The notes under the pieces: model-generated
Told to the model about the DNA's origin: nothing
Databases searched by the model: none
The model's input: the letters and a program-made list of their open reading frames with translations, nothing else
Translations under genes and position numbers: made by a program
In this document: positions 1 through 8,500 of the stretch, in pieces
Position numbering within the stretch: the stretch's first letter is position 1
Layout of the letters: every line of letters starts with the position of its first letter
Source: Novosphingobium mangrovisedimenti
Lineage (GTDB): Bacteria > Pseudomonadota > Alphaproteobacteria > Sphingomonadales > Sphingomonadaceae
Length of the DNA: 64,000 nucleotides
Assembly (NCBI RefSeq): GCF_025153475.1
Contig: NZ_JANZXA010000014.1
Coordinates: 62,001 to 126,000, forward strand
Direction of reading: 5' to 3'

Positions 1-455
1 TCAAGGGGCCGGGCTGCACGCTCTACGACGTGCTCAACGCCACCGACTACGTGACGCCGGCGATCGAGATCATCGATGCGCGCATCGAGCGCATCGACAA
101 GGCAACGGGCAAGACCCGCAAGGTGTTCGACACGATTTCGGACAATGCCGCCAATGCCGGGATCGTGCTGGGCGGACGGCCGGTGAAGCCCGATGCGGTG
201 GACCTGCGCTGGGTTTCAGCGCTGCTCTATCGCAATGGCGTGATCGAGGAATCGGGCGTCGCGGCGGCGGTTCTGAACCACCCGGCGAACGGTCCCGCCT
301 GGCTCGCCAACAAGATCGCGCCGCATGGCGAGCAGTTGGAGCCCGGCCAGATCGTGCTGGGCGGCAGCTTCACCGCACCGGTCTTCGCCCGCGCTGGGGA
401 CAGCTTCCATGTCGATTACGGCCCGCTGGGCAGCATTTCGGTGAGGTTCGTATGA
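1..455 (+). CDS. hpaH: 2-oxo-hept-3-ene-1,7-dioate / 2-keto-4-pentenoate hydratase, C-terminal part (5' end outside window)
   Basis: The reading frame is open from the left edge (first full codon at base 3), so only about the last 150 residues of a roughly 265-residue protein are visible. The sequence ends in the hydratase/fumarylacetoacetate-hydrolase-like fold seen in HpaH and MhpD: LNATDYVTPAIEIIDAR, then FDTISDNAANAGIVLGG, and near the end LEPGQIVLGGSFTAP. Family members add water to 2-hydroxy-2,4-dienoates made by meta ring cleavage, giving 4-hydroxy-2-oxo acids. The stop overlaps the start of the next gene (ATGA), and that gene encodes the aldolase that would split the product. The HpaH assignment over other dienoate hydratases is inferred from this aldolase neighbour. 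Confidence 0.85.
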   Translation, partial: KGPGCTLYDVLNATDYVTPAIEIIDARIERIDKATGKTRKVFDTISDNAANAGIVLGGRPVKPDAVDLRWVSALLYRNGVIEESGVAAAVLNHPANGPAWLANKIAPHGEQLEPGQIVLGGSFTAPVFARAGDSFHVDYGPLGSISVRFV

Positions 456-1216
456 CGAGCGCGAACACCTTCATCGCCCGGCTTGGCGAAGGGCAGGCGC
501 TGCTGGGGCTCTGGCAGGCGCTGGCCAATCCCTATACGGCGGAGATCTGCGCCGGTGCCGGATACGACTGGCTGCTCTTCGATGGCGAACATGCGCCCAA
601 CACCAGCCAGACCCTGCTGGCGCAGCTGCAGGCCGTCGCCCCGTATGACGTGGAGCCGATTGCCCGCGTGCCGGTAGGCGAACCGGTTGCGATCAAGCAG
701 TATCTGGACATCGGTTTTGCAACGCTGCTGGTTCCAATGGTGGACAGCGCCGCCCAGGCCGAAGCGGTCGTTGCCGCCTCGCGCTTTCCGCCTCTCGGCG
801 TGCGCGGCGTGGCCAGTGCGACCAGCCGCGCCTCGGGTTTCGGTGCGCGGGCGGATTATCTTGCCCGCGCCCATGAGCGGGTCGCGCTGATCGCGCAGAT
901 CGAGAGCCGTGCCGGGCTCGATGCGATCGATGCGATTGCCGCCGTGGAAGGGATCGACGCCCTGTTTATCGGGCCGGCCGATCTGGCCGCCTCGCTCGGC
1001 CATCTGGGGCAGCCGGGGCATCCCGAAGTGCAGGATGCGGTCGCGCATGCGCTCGCCCGGATCACCGCGGCCGGAAAGCCTGCCGGCATCTTCGCGCTCT
1101 CTCCCGAAGATGCTCGCGCCAAGATCGCCGACGGCTTCGCCTTCGTGTCGGTCGGCACCGACATCGGCCTTCTCGCCAAGGGAAGCACGGCCCTGCTGGA
1201 GCAGGCGAAGGGATAG
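452..1216 (+). CDS. hpaI: HpcH/HpaI-family class II aldolase (4-hydroxy-2-oxoheptanedioate aldolase type)
   Basis: 254 residues, the usual HpaI length. It cleaves 4-hydroxy-2-oxo acids to pyruvate and an aldehyde (succinate semialdehyde for HpaI) using a divalent metal. Visible hallmarks are the catalytic-base region LLFDGEHAPN (His47), the metal-ligand Glu in ALIAQIESRAGL, the metal-ligand Asp in DALFIGPADLAASLG, and the substrate-binding GVRGVASATSR stretch. It overlaps the hydratase by four bases, so the two are translationally coupled and form consecutive steps of a meta-cleavage lower pathway. A promoter-like sequence follows it, suggesting the next gene begins a separate transcript. The exact chain length of the substrate is not visible. 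Confidence 0.88.
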   Translation: MTSANTFIARLGEGQALLGLWQALANPYTAEICAGAGYDWLLFDGEHAPNTSQTLLAQLQAVAPYDVEPIARVPVGEPVAIKQYLDIGFATLLVPMVDSAAQAEAVVAASRFPPLGVRGVASATSRASGFGARADYLARAHERVALIAQIESRAGLDAIDAIAAVEGIDALFIGPADLAASLGHLGQPGHPEVQDAVAHALARITAAGKPAGIFALSPEDARAKIADGFAFVSVGTDIGLLAKGSTALLEQAKG

Positions 1217-1276
1217 CCGCCACACGCACCCGGAAAATGAGGGGCGATCCGGCCGAAAGCCGGCTCGGAGCGCCAC

Positions 1277-1315
1277 TTGCAAAACATGTGAAGCAAATAT
1301 ATAACGCGTTAAATT
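1277..1315 (+). promoter_or_regulatory. Candidate promoter with palindromic operator TAACGCGTTA before the Rieske operon
   Basis: TTGCAA (1277-1282) and TATAAC (1300-1305) are spaced 17 bases apart. The perfect 10-base palindrome TAACGCGTTA (1302-1311) overlaps the -10. The 17-base stretch 1299-1315 matches 8372-8388, before the TonB receptor gene, at 15 of 17 positions, so one regulator probably controls both. The 5' UTR to the start codon at 1373 would be about 60 bases. Confidence 0.55.
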
Positions 1316-1372
1316 AATTGCGGGCGAGCGAATCCGCTGCGAGAACAACGCGTTGGATGAAGGGGAATAACC

Positions 1373-2554
1373 ATGCTGAGCGCATATTCGATGCCCGAAG
1401 GGCAGTACGAGGCGGGACTGACCGAGGTCGGGCGTGGAACGCCGATGGGCGAACTGCTCCGCCGCTACTGGCATCCGGTCGGCCTCGTCGAGGACGCCTG
1501 CGCTACCCCCCGCCAGATCAAGGTGCTGGGCGAGGACCTCATCCTCTTTCGCGACGGCAGCGGCAGGCCGGGTCTGCTGCACCCGCGCTGCGCCCATCGC
1601 GGATCGTCGCTACTGTATGGCCGCACGGAAGAGCGCGGCATTCGCTGCTGCTATCATGGCTGGCTGTTCGACGTGGACGGCAATTGCCTCGAGCAGCCCT
1701 GCGAGCCGAAGCAGGGCGCGGCGTCCTGTTCGAGGGTCCAGCAGCCGGGCTATCCGGTCGAGGAGCGCTACGGTCTGATCTTCGCCTACATGGGGCCGCT
1801 TGAGCGCAAGCCGGAACTGCCGCGTTACAACGTGCTGGAAAATCTGGAGCCGGGCGAGATCATCGAGGCCGACGACAACAGCATCGGCAGCGGTGGCCCG
1901 GTGATCGTGCCGTGCAACTGGCTGCAGCATTTCGAGAACGTGATGGACCCGTTCCACGTGCCGATCCTGCACGGGTCCTTCAGTGGCCTGCAGTTCAACG
2001 CGCAGATGGGCCTGATGCCCGTCGTGAAGTTCAGCGAAACCGATCGCGGCATCCTGTCCATTCAGCGCCGTGAACTGGGCGAAGGCAAGGTGCACCGGCG
2101 CGTGACCGAAGCCGTGATGCCGACCGTGCGGGCCGTGGCCAGCCCGCGCGCCAAGAAGGACGGTCCCTGCACGCTGCTGGGCTGGGTCCTGCCGATCGAC
2201 GATACGCACTTTCGCATCTATTCCGCTGGCCGCGTGACTGAACCCGGCACGCTCAAGACCATTCGCACGCACCACAACGGCAAGCTCTGGCATGATCTGA
2301 CCGAAGCGGAGCACCGCGATTTCCCCGGCGATTACGAAGCGCACGTCAGCCAGGGAGACATCACTTTGCATTCGGCCGAACATCTCGTGACCTCCGATCG
2401 CGGCATCGGAATGCTGCGCCGGATGTTGCGCCAGCAGGCCAAGGCGGTGGCCGAGGGGCACGATCCCATCGGTACGATATTCGATTCCGCCAAGGCCCTC
2501 GTCGAGCTCGATGCGGGAACGGAAGTTGTTGAGGAAAGTGCTGCCAATGCGTGA
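1373..2554 (+). CDS. Rieske non-haem iron oxygenase, phthalate-dioxygenase-like terminal component
   Basis: 393 residues. The Rieske [2Fe-2S] motif is C73-A-H75 ... C92-x2-H95 (CAHRGSS and CCYHGW). The mononuclear iron site is near residues 180-200 in NVMDPFHVPILHG, with the H-x4-H pair. The layout and short Rieske domain match the monooxygenase/demethylase branch (phthalate 4,5-dioxygenase, vanillate demethylase), which are homo-oligomers lacking a beta subunit. No reductase or ferredoxin gene lies in this operon, so electrons must come from elsewhere. The gene starts a block with aldehyde dehydrogenase, aminotransferase and ThDP enzyme and ends eight bases inside the next gene. Substrate is unknown; an aryl acid or methoxy-aryl acid is likely from the family. 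Confidence 0.87.
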   Translation: MLSAYSMPEGQYEAGLTEVGRGTPMGELLRRYWHPVGLVEDACATPRQIKVLGEDLILFRDGSGRPGLLHPRCAHRGSSLLYGRTEERGIRCCYHGWLFDVDGNCLEQPCEPKQGAASCSRVQQPGYPVEERYGLIFAYMGPLERKPELPRYNVLENLEPGEIIEADDNSIGSGGPVIVPCNWLQHFENVMDPFHVPILHGSFSGLQFNAQMGLMPVVKFSETDRGILSIQRRELGEGKVHRRVTEAVMPTVRAVASPRAKKDGPCTLLGWVLPIDDTHFRIYSAGRVTEPGTLKTIRTHHNGKLWHDLTEAEHRDFPGDYEAHVSQGDITLHSAEHLVTSDRGIGMLRRMLRQQAKAVAEGHDPIGTIFDSAKALVELDAGTEVVEESAANA

Positions 2555-3968
2555 GATCAAGGGCGGCTACATCGATGGCCGATGGACCGAAAGCGCCGCG
2601 TCTGGCCGTATCGACGTCACGAACCCGGCGACCGGGCAAGTCATCGGCCGCGCGCCGCTGGGCTGCAAGGACGATGTCGCGTTCGCAGTGGCTGCGGCCA
2701 GCAATGCCTTTGCCGACTGGGCCGCGCTTCCGGTAGCGGAACGTATCGCCATCCTGCGTCGCGCGCGTGACGGCATAGCGGCGCGCGGCGAGGAGATGGC
2801 GACGCTGATTACCGAGCAGATGGGCACGCCCATCGGCTTTTCGAAAGCGGCGCAGATCGGCCTTCCGCTGCGCAATTTCGACGTGACGCTCGCGGCGATG
2901 GAAGACATCGCCGGGGAAGAGGTGTCGCTGGGCCGTTCGCGCATCGTGCGCGATCCGGTCGGCGTTGTCGCGGCGATCACGCCGTGGAACTTTCCGCTGC
3001 ACCAGATCGTCGCCAAAGTCGTGCCGGCCTTGCTTGCAGGTTGCACGGTCGTCCTCAAGCCGAGCGAACTCACGCCCTTCGATGCGGCTGTTTTCGCGGA
3101 AATCCTGCACGATGCAGGTGTGCCGGCGGGCGTCTTCAACCTGATCTTCGGGGGCGCCGATACCGGGGCGGCACTTGTCGAGCATCGCGATGTCGACATG
3201 GTCAGCTTTACCGGTTCGACCCGCGCGGGGCGCTCCATTGCCGCAGTTGCGGGCGGCAAGCTGAAGAAGGTGTCGCTCGAACTCGGCGGCAAGTCGGCGA
3301 ACATCCTGCTCGACGATGTGGACTTCGACAAGGTGGTCCCCGCCGTACTGGGGCAGTGTTTCGTCAATGCCGGACAGACCTGCGCGGCGCTGACCCGGCT
3401 CATCGTTCCGGCACGGCACAAGGAACGGGTGGAGCAGCTGGCGGCACAGTTCATCGAGGCCTGGCAGCCCGGCGATCCCTCCCAGCCGGACACGCCGATG
3501 GGGCCGCTGGCGTCCTCGACGCAGCAGGCGCGCGTGAAGCGCAAGGTTGCCGTGGCCCAGATCGAAGGCGCGCGGATCGTTGCCGGTGGAGGCGAACTGC
3601 CGGAAAGCCTCTCTGACGGGGCATACATGGCACCTGTCGTACTGTCCGACGTGCATCCCGACATGGAAATCGCACGCGAGGAAGTGTTCGGGCCGGTCCT
3701 GTGCATTCTCACCCATGAAGGGGACGAGGACGCGGCGCGCATGGCTAACGATAGCGAATACGGGCTTTCCGGCGGCGTCTGGTCGGCGGACGAGGAAAGA
3801 GCCGTTGCCGTCGCACGCCGCATGCGCACGGGACAGGTCGTGCTCAACGGCGCGATGCTGGATCTCGAAGCACCGTTCGGCGGCGTGAAGCAATCCGGGC
3901 TGGGGCGCGAATACGGCCGCCACGGCATCGAGGAATTTTTCAATCTGAAAGCGATCACGCGTCCCTGA
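2547..3968 (+). CDS. NAD(P)-dependent aldehyde dehydrogenase
   Basis: 473 residues from the ATG at 2547, chosen because GAGGAAAG sits about 10 bases upstream and the protein then begins MREIKGGYIDGRW, as in the family. The start lies inside the Rieske gene end (8-base overlap), indicating coupling. Catalytic Cys279 lies in GQTCAAL and the general base Glu245 in LELGGKSAN. The nucleotide-binding FTGSTRAGRSI and the C-terminal PFGGVKQSGLGREYG are also present. It oxidises an aldehyde to the acid. In this operon the aldehyde could come from the downstream ThDP-dependent decarboxylase-like enzyme or from the upstream aldolase. Substrate is not visible. Confidence 0.9.
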   Translation: MREIKGGYIDGRWTESAASGRIDVTNPATGQVIGRAPLGCKDDVAFAVAAASNAFADWAALPVAERIAILRRARDGIAARGEEMATLITEQMGTPIGFSKAAQIGLPLRNFDVTLAAMEDIAGEEVSLGRSRIVRDPVGVVAAITPWNFPLHQIVAKVVPALLAGCTVVLKPSELTPFDAAVFAEILHDAGVPAGVFNLIFGGADTGAALVEHRDVDMVSFTGSTRAGRSIAAVAGGKLKKVSLELGGKSANILLDDVDFDKVVPAVLGQCFVNAGQTCAALTRLIVPARHKERVEQLAAQFIEAWQPGDPSQPDTPMGPLASSTQQARVKRKVAVAQIEGARIVAGGGELPESLSDGAYMAPVVLSDVHPDMEIAREEVFGPVLCILTHEGDEDAARMANDSEYGLSGGVWSADEERAVAVARRMRTGQVVLNGAMLDLEAPFGGVKQSGLGREYGRHGIEEFFNLKAITRP

Positions 3969-3990
3969 CGCGGCGAGGCGAGGTTTACGC

Positions 3991-5097
3991 ATGAAAGACT
4001 ACGGTAATCCGCTCACCCACGTGGTTTCCATCCCGCCCTATCCTCCGGGGCGGCCCACCGATGCCGTCGCGCGCGAATTCGGTCTCGATCCCGCGAGCAT
4101 CGTCAAGCTGGCGTCGAACGAAAGTCCGCACGGTGTCGCGCCGGGCGTGATCGCGGCCCTGGCCGAGGTCGATGCGGCATCGAACATCTATCCCGATTTC
4201 GATTGTTACGACCTGCGCCACGCCATTGCCGCCGATGTCGGCATGGCACCCGATCAGGTCCTGCCCGGTGCAGGATCGAGCGAGATCATCCTGCTGGCAG
4301 CTCGCGCCTATCTGGACGGCACGCGCAAGGCGATCATTCCGCAATACGGGTTCCAGTCGTACGAAGGTGCGGTGCGCTCCGTCGGTGCCACGCCGGTCTT
4401 CGTGCCGGTGAAGGACTGGGTGCCCGATATCGATGCGATGCTGGCGGCCGTCGATGACGACGTGCATCTCGTCTATCTCGCGTCGCCCAACAATCCGACT
4501 GGCACGGTGCTGCCGCGCGCCGAGATCGAACGCTTCGCACAGGCTCTGCCGCCGCACGTGCTGCTGGTGCTCGACGAGGCCTATCGTGAATTCCTGGCGC
4601 CCGAGGATCGTCCCGATATCGCGCGCCTGTTCCAGATGCGTCGCAACCTCATCGTCATGCGCACGTTCTCCAAGATCCACGGGCTGGCCGGTCTGCGCGT
4701 CGGCTATGGGCTGGGCGACGGCGAGCTGCTGCAGGTCCTGCGCAGGTTGCAATTGCCCTTTTCGGTCAGTGCCCAGGCTCAGGCCGCGGCGATCGCGTCG
4801 CTCAGCGACAGCACTTTCCTCGAGCGCAACCGGGTTGAAAACGAGAGCGAGCGTGCACGCGTGGCCGCCGCGCTCGAGAAGGCCGGTGTGCGGATCCTGC
4901 CCTCGGGCGGCAACTTCCTCCTGCTCGAAGTCGGCGACGGCCCCGCCATCAGCCGCGAATTGATGCGGCGCGGCGTGATCATCCGGCCCGTCGCGAATTA
5001 CGGCCTGCCGACGTGGATCCGCGCCACGATCGGCCTCCCGCGCGAAAACGACGTGTTCCTCGGCGCGCTGGACGAAGTGCTGCGCGCCGCCGGGTGA
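3991..5097 (+). CDS. Class I/II PLP-dependent aminotransferase, histidinol-phosphate aminotransferase-like
   Basis: 368 residues. It has the HisC-type opening (LASNESPHGVAPGV), the PLP-phosphate region PGAGSSEII, the Asn in SPNNPTGT, the Asp/Tyr in LVLDEAYREF, and the PLP lysine K228 in TFSKIHGLAGLRVGYG. HisC-like enzymes outside his operons often act on aromatic amino acids. Here it sits between an aldehyde dehydrogenase and a ThDP enzyme, with no histidine genes nearby. I infer a catabolic role turning an aromatic amino acid into a 2-oxo acid, but a true histidinol-phosphate role is not excluded. It starts 22 bases after the dehydrogenase. Confidence 0.85.
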   Translation: MKDYGNPLTHVVSIPPYPPGRPTDAVAREFGLDPASIVKLASNESPHGVAPGVIAALAEVDAASNIYPDFDCYDLRHAIAADVGMAPDQVLPGAGSSEIILLAARAYLDGTRKAIIPQYGFQSYEGAVRSVGATPVFVPVKDWVPDIDAMLAAVDDDVHLVYLASPNNPTGTVLPRAEIERFAQALPPHVLLVLDEAYREFLAPEDRPDIARLFQMRRNLIVMRTFSKIHGLAGLRVGYGLGDGELLQVLRRLQLPFSVSAQAQAAAIASLSDSTFLERNRVENESERARVAAALEKAGVRILPSGGNFLLLEVGDGPAISRELMRRGVIIRPVANYGLPTWIRATIGLPRENDVFLGALDEVLRAAG

Positions 5098-5144
5098 GCA
5101 CCGGCCGTTTCCCAGTTTCCAGTTCCTGAAATCGAAAGACCCGA

Positions 5145-6812
5145 ATGACACATTATCAAGCCGTGGAGCGAACCGGCGGGCAGGCCCTCGTCGCACAATT
5201 GATCGAAGAGGGCGTGGAGCACGTGTTCGGCATTCCCGGCGTCCAGCTCGACTGGGCGGTGGAGGCCCTGCGCGAGGCGAAGGAACGCATCCGTTTCGTC
5301 GTCCCGCGCCATGAACAGGCCGCATCCTACATGGCCGATGGCTATGCCCGTTCGACCGGGCGCGAAGGCGTGTGCATGGTGGTGCCCGGGCCGGGCGTGC
5401 TGAATGCGCTTTCGGGCATCTCCACGTCGCTCGCCTGCAATTCGCGCGTGCTGATGATCGCGGGTCAGATCACCTCCGAGAAGATCGGCAAGGGCTTTGG
5501 CCTGCTGCACGAATTGCCCGACCAGTCCGGTGTGCTCAAGTCGCTGACCAAGTGGCACGGCATGGCGACGCGGCCGGAGGACATCCCGGCGCTGGTGCAT
5601 GAGGCTTTCGTCCAGCTTCGTTCCGGGCGCCCCCGCCCCGTCGCGATCGAGGTGCCGCCGGACGTGCTGGAAGCTAAGGCGGAGATCGCCCTGCTCCCGC
5701 GCGCGCAGGAGAGCCGGACCGAGCCCGATGCTGGCCTGATCGCGCAGGCCGCCGCCATGCTGGGCGGCGCGCGTCTGCCGGTGATCTATGCGGGCGGCGG
5801 CGTCATGGCTTCCGGTGCGACCGAAGCCGTTCGCGCGCTGGCCGAGCGGCTGCAGGCCCCGGTGCTCATGACCGAGGGCGGGCGCGGGACGCTGGATGAC
5901 AGGCACGAACTGGCACTGACCAGCCTTGGCGGCCGGGTACTGCTGCCGCATACCGACGTGCTGCTGGTTGCAGGCAGCCGCTTCGTCGACGGGATCGCCC
6001 GTCCGGCGTTCACCAGCGATGGCTGCAAGATCATCTACCTCAACATCGAAGCCGGAGACATGGCCGGGCCGCGCCAGTCGGGGCTGGCGATCGAAGCTGA
6101 CGTGCTGACGGGTGTGGAAGCGCTGCTCGCAGCGCTGCCCGAGGGCATCGAGGCACCGAGCCGGGCTGGCATTGCCGATGCTGTGCGCCAGTGGTGCGAT
6201 ACCCAGGTCTCCGCCATCGCGCCGCAGAAGGATTATGTCGCCGCCCTGCGTGGCACCATGGCCGACGACGACATTCTCGTGAGCGAGCTGACCCAGATCG
6301 GTTACTACGCCAATATCGCCTTCCCCGTGCACGGTGCGCGCAAGCTGATCACGCCGGGCTATCAGGGCACGCTGGGCTACGGTTTCAACACCGCGCTGGG
6401 CGTGGCGGTTGGCAATCCCGCACAACGTGTGGTTTCGATCAATGGTGACGGCGGCTTTGCCTGGGGGATGCAGGAGCTCTCGACCCTGGCGCGCGACGGG
6501 CTCGACCTGTCGCTCGTCATCTTCGTCGATGGCCGCTATGGCAATGTCCATCGCATCCAGAAGCGCACGTTCGGGGAGACTTTCGTCACCGATCTGCGTA
6601 ACCCCGACTTTCTGAAGCTTGCGGCCGCCTACGACATTCCGGCGGAAGCCGTCGATACGCCGGAAGGGTTGGCGCAAGCGCTCCGGAAAGCCAAGGAGCG
6701 GGGTGGGCCCGCGCTGATCGCGGTGCGCGTGGAAGAGATGCCCAGCCCCTGGGCGCTGATCCACCCGTTCGTCCCGCCGGTAAGCCCGCCGCCGCCAAAC
6801 CCGCTCGGATGA
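5145..6812 (+). CDS. Thiamine-diphosphate-dependent enzyme, acetolactate synthase / 2-oxo acid decarboxylase-like
   Basis: 555 residues with the three ThDP-enzyme domains in order. The N-terminal Pyr domain holds the catalytic Glu (VPRHEQAASYMADGYAR). A central DHS-like domain runs from about residue 190. The C-terminal PP domain carries GDG...N (INGDGGFAWGMQEL ... VDGRYGNVHRI). No small regulatory subunit gene is adjacent, which argues against biosynthetic acetolactate synthase. With an aminotransferase upstream and an aldehyde dehydrogenase in the same operon, a decarboxylase acting on an aromatic 2-oxo acid (Ehrlich-type step) is a reasonable inference. The product is not provable from sequence. 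The C-terminus ends in a proline-rich tail. Confidence 0.85.
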   Translation: MTHYQAVERTGGQALVAQLIEEGVEHVFGIPGVQLDWAVEALREAKERIRFVVPRHEQAASYMADGYARSTGREGVCMVVPGPGVLNALSGISTSLACNSRVLMIAGQITSEKIGKGFGLLHELPDQSGVLKSLTKWHGMATRPEDIPALVHEAFVQLRSGRPRPVAIEVPPDVLEAKAEIALLPRAQESRTEPDAGLIAQAAAMLGGARLPVIYAGGGVMASGATEAVRALAERLQAPVLMTEGGRGTLDDRHELALTSLGGRVLLPHTDVLLVAGSRFVDGIARPAFTSDGCKIIYLNIEAGDMAGPRQSGLAIEADVLTGVEALLAALPEGIEAPSRAGIADAVRQWCDTQVSAIAPQKDYVAALRGTMADDDILVSELTQIGYYANIAFPVHGARKLITPGYQGTLGYGFNTALGVAVGNPAQRVVSINGDGGFAWGMQELSTLARDGLDLSLVIFVDGRYGNVHRIQKRTFGETFVTDLRNPDFLKLAAAYDIPAEAVDTPEGLAQALRKAKERGGPALIAVRVEEMPSPWALIHPFVPPVSPPPPNPLG

Positions 6813-6861
6813 GCCAGAGAAACGAAGAAGCACACACGTGAACGGTCCGGGGAAAAGCGGT

Positions 6862-8262
6862 ATGGAAAATCAGATAGACAGGGACGGCGGCCGCGCTGCG
6901 TCCGGGTACCGCTATGGATGGTACACCACGGCAGTGCTGATGGTGGGCTATACCTTCTCGTTCCTGGACCGTCAGATCCTCAATCTCATGGTCGGCCCGA
7001 TCAAGGCGGACCTGGGCATTTCCGATGTCCAGTTTGCCATTCTGACGGGCGGCGCGTTCGGCATATTCTATACGATCATGGGGCTGCCGATCGGGTGGCT
7101 GGCCGATCGCTATCCGCGCAAGTGGATCATATCCGGCGGCATCGCGGCATGGAGCCTGATGACGGCGATGTGCGGTCTGGCGCGGACGTTCCCGCAGCTT
7201 GTTCTGGCCCGGATCGGTGTCGGCGTGGGGGAGGCGACATTGTCGCCATCGGCCCATTCGATGCTGTCCGATCTGTTCGACAAGACGCGCCTGCCAAAGG
7301 CCATGAGCCTCTATACTATCGGCATCTACATCGGTGCCGGCATCGCGATGATCGTCGGCGGCACCGTCGTGGGCATGATCGACCGTACCCCGGACGTCGT
7401 TTTGCCCGTGCTCGGCCACATGCGGTCCTGGCACATGGTGTTCATCGCCGTGGGTCTGCCGGGTCTGCTGGTTGCGCTCTGGGTGGCGACCTTGCGCGAA
7501 CCCAAGCGGATGTTGCGTCGTGACGAGACGGAAGAGTTGACGACGCAGGGTTTCTCGCTGCGCCGCATCTGGGCTTTTCTGTCCGACCAGCCGCTGATGT
7601 CGGTTTCGCTGTTCCTGGGCGCGGCGACCTTTTCGGTTCTGAGTTATACCGACAACTGGTTTCCCGAACTGTTCATCCGCAGCTGGGGCTGGGGGCCGCA
7701 GCGCACGGGGCTGGTGATCGGTTCCGTATCGCTCATCGCCGGGCCGCTGGGAATGCTGTCCGCGGGCTGGTGGTCCAGCCGGATGATCGCGCGCGGACAA
7801 GCGGACGGCTGCCTGCGTCTCACGGCTTATGCCGCAGCAGCCATTGCCGGACCGGCGGTCCTGATGCCGCTGATGCCCAACCCGATGCTGATGGCCATTC
7901 TGGTCGTGCCGATCAAGTTCCTCGGCGGGTTCACGCCGGTGCTGATCCCGGCCGCCATCCAGATGATCGCACCGGTCGAACTGCGTGCACAGCTCGGCGC
8001 GTTCTTCATGTTCACCGTCGGGATCGTCGGCGTTTCCTTCGGGCCGATCCTGCCGGCCGTGCTGAACGACTACGTGTTTCACGACGAGATGGCGCTCCAT
8101 TATTCGCTGGCCCTGACAGCCGCGGTCGTGGCGCCTCTGGCCTTCGTGCTGCTGTCGATCGGGATGCGTCAGTATCGCGAGCGCCTGGCGGTGCTGGAGC
8201 GTAGCGAGGCTGCTGCCAGGAAAGGAGGCCCACTTGCGATTCGCTGCCTGCAGAGGCGGTGA
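6862..8262 (+). CDS. MFS transporter, spinster-like
   Basis: About 466 residues with roughly 12 membrane segments. The N-half has the signature FLDRQILNLMVGPIKADLGISDVQFAILTGGAFGIFYTIMGLP followed by GWLADRYPRK, the MFS loop 2-3 motif. This opening is typical of spinster-like MFS proteins common in sphingomonad catabolic clusters. I chose ATG 6862, preceded by GGGGAAAAGCGG. A GTG at 6838 would add eight residues. It is last in the Rieske operon and probably moves the pathway substrate across the inner membrane after uptake by the TonB receptor encoded next. Confidence 0.88.
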   Translation: MENQIDRDGGRAASGYRYGWYTTAVLMVGYTFSFLDRQILNLMVGPIKADLGISDVQFAILTGGAFGIFYTIMGLPIGWLADRYPRKWIISGGIAAWSLMTAMCGLARTFPQLVLARIGVGVGEATLSPSAHSMLSDLFDKTRLPKAMSLYTIGIYIGAGIAMIVGGTVVGMIDRTPDVVLPVLGHMRSWHMVFIAVGLPGLLVALWVATLREPKRMLRRDETEELTTQGFSLRRIWAFLSDQPLMSVSLFLGAATFSVLSYTDNWFPELFIRSWGWGPQRTGLVIGSVSLIAGPLGMLSAGWWSSRMIARGQADGCLRLTAYAAAAIAGPAVLMPLMPNPMLMAILVVPIKFLGGFTPVLIPAAIQMIAPVELRAQLGAFFMFTVGIVGVSFGPILPAVLNDYVFHDEMALHYSLALTAAVVAPLAFVLLSIGMRQYRERLAVLERSEAAARKGGPLAIRCLQRR

Positions 8263-8343
8263 CCGTGCGCGGTGGCCCTTTGCAGCGGAAATATAATAAG
8301 TCTTTGAAAAACAAAAATATAAAATAGAATTCGCTGATATATT

Positions 8344-8388
8344 TATCACGTTAAACTCTCTTGCGAGAAACATATAACGTGTTAAACT
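8344..8388 (+). promoter_or_regulatory. Two operator copies (TAACGTGTTA type) overlapping a candidate promoter before the TonB receptor gene
   Basis: The main copy is 8372-8388 (core TAACGTGTTA at 8375-8384), matching 1299-1315 in 15 of 17 bases. A weaker copy at 8344-8357 (TATCACGTTAAACT) matches the aligned 14 bases at 11 positions. The copies start 31 bases apart, about three helical turns. A -10-like TATAAC (8373-8378) with weak -35 TTAAAC (8351-8356) would be covered by both, which suggests repression. The rest of 8263-8500 is AT-rich and I see no gene in it. Confidence 0.5.
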
Positions 8389-8500
8389 ATTTCAATCTGA
8401 TGACCATTTTGCCATGGAGATGTCATCCTGGGCCAGGCCGTCAGATCCAGTTTCAACGATACCGCCAGCGCCATCGCGCGACGAGAAAAAGGGGGGTAAA

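Noticed and set aside
8304..8330. TTGAAA...TAGAAT promoter before the TonB receptor
   Set aside because: Spacing is only 15 bases and it lies upstream of the operator copies; the TATAAC candidate overlapping the operator is preferred.
6586..8373. 595-codon minus-strand frame across the MFS gene
   Set aside because: Composition is Arg/His/Gln-rich with no recognised domain and it runs antisense to a convincing transporter.
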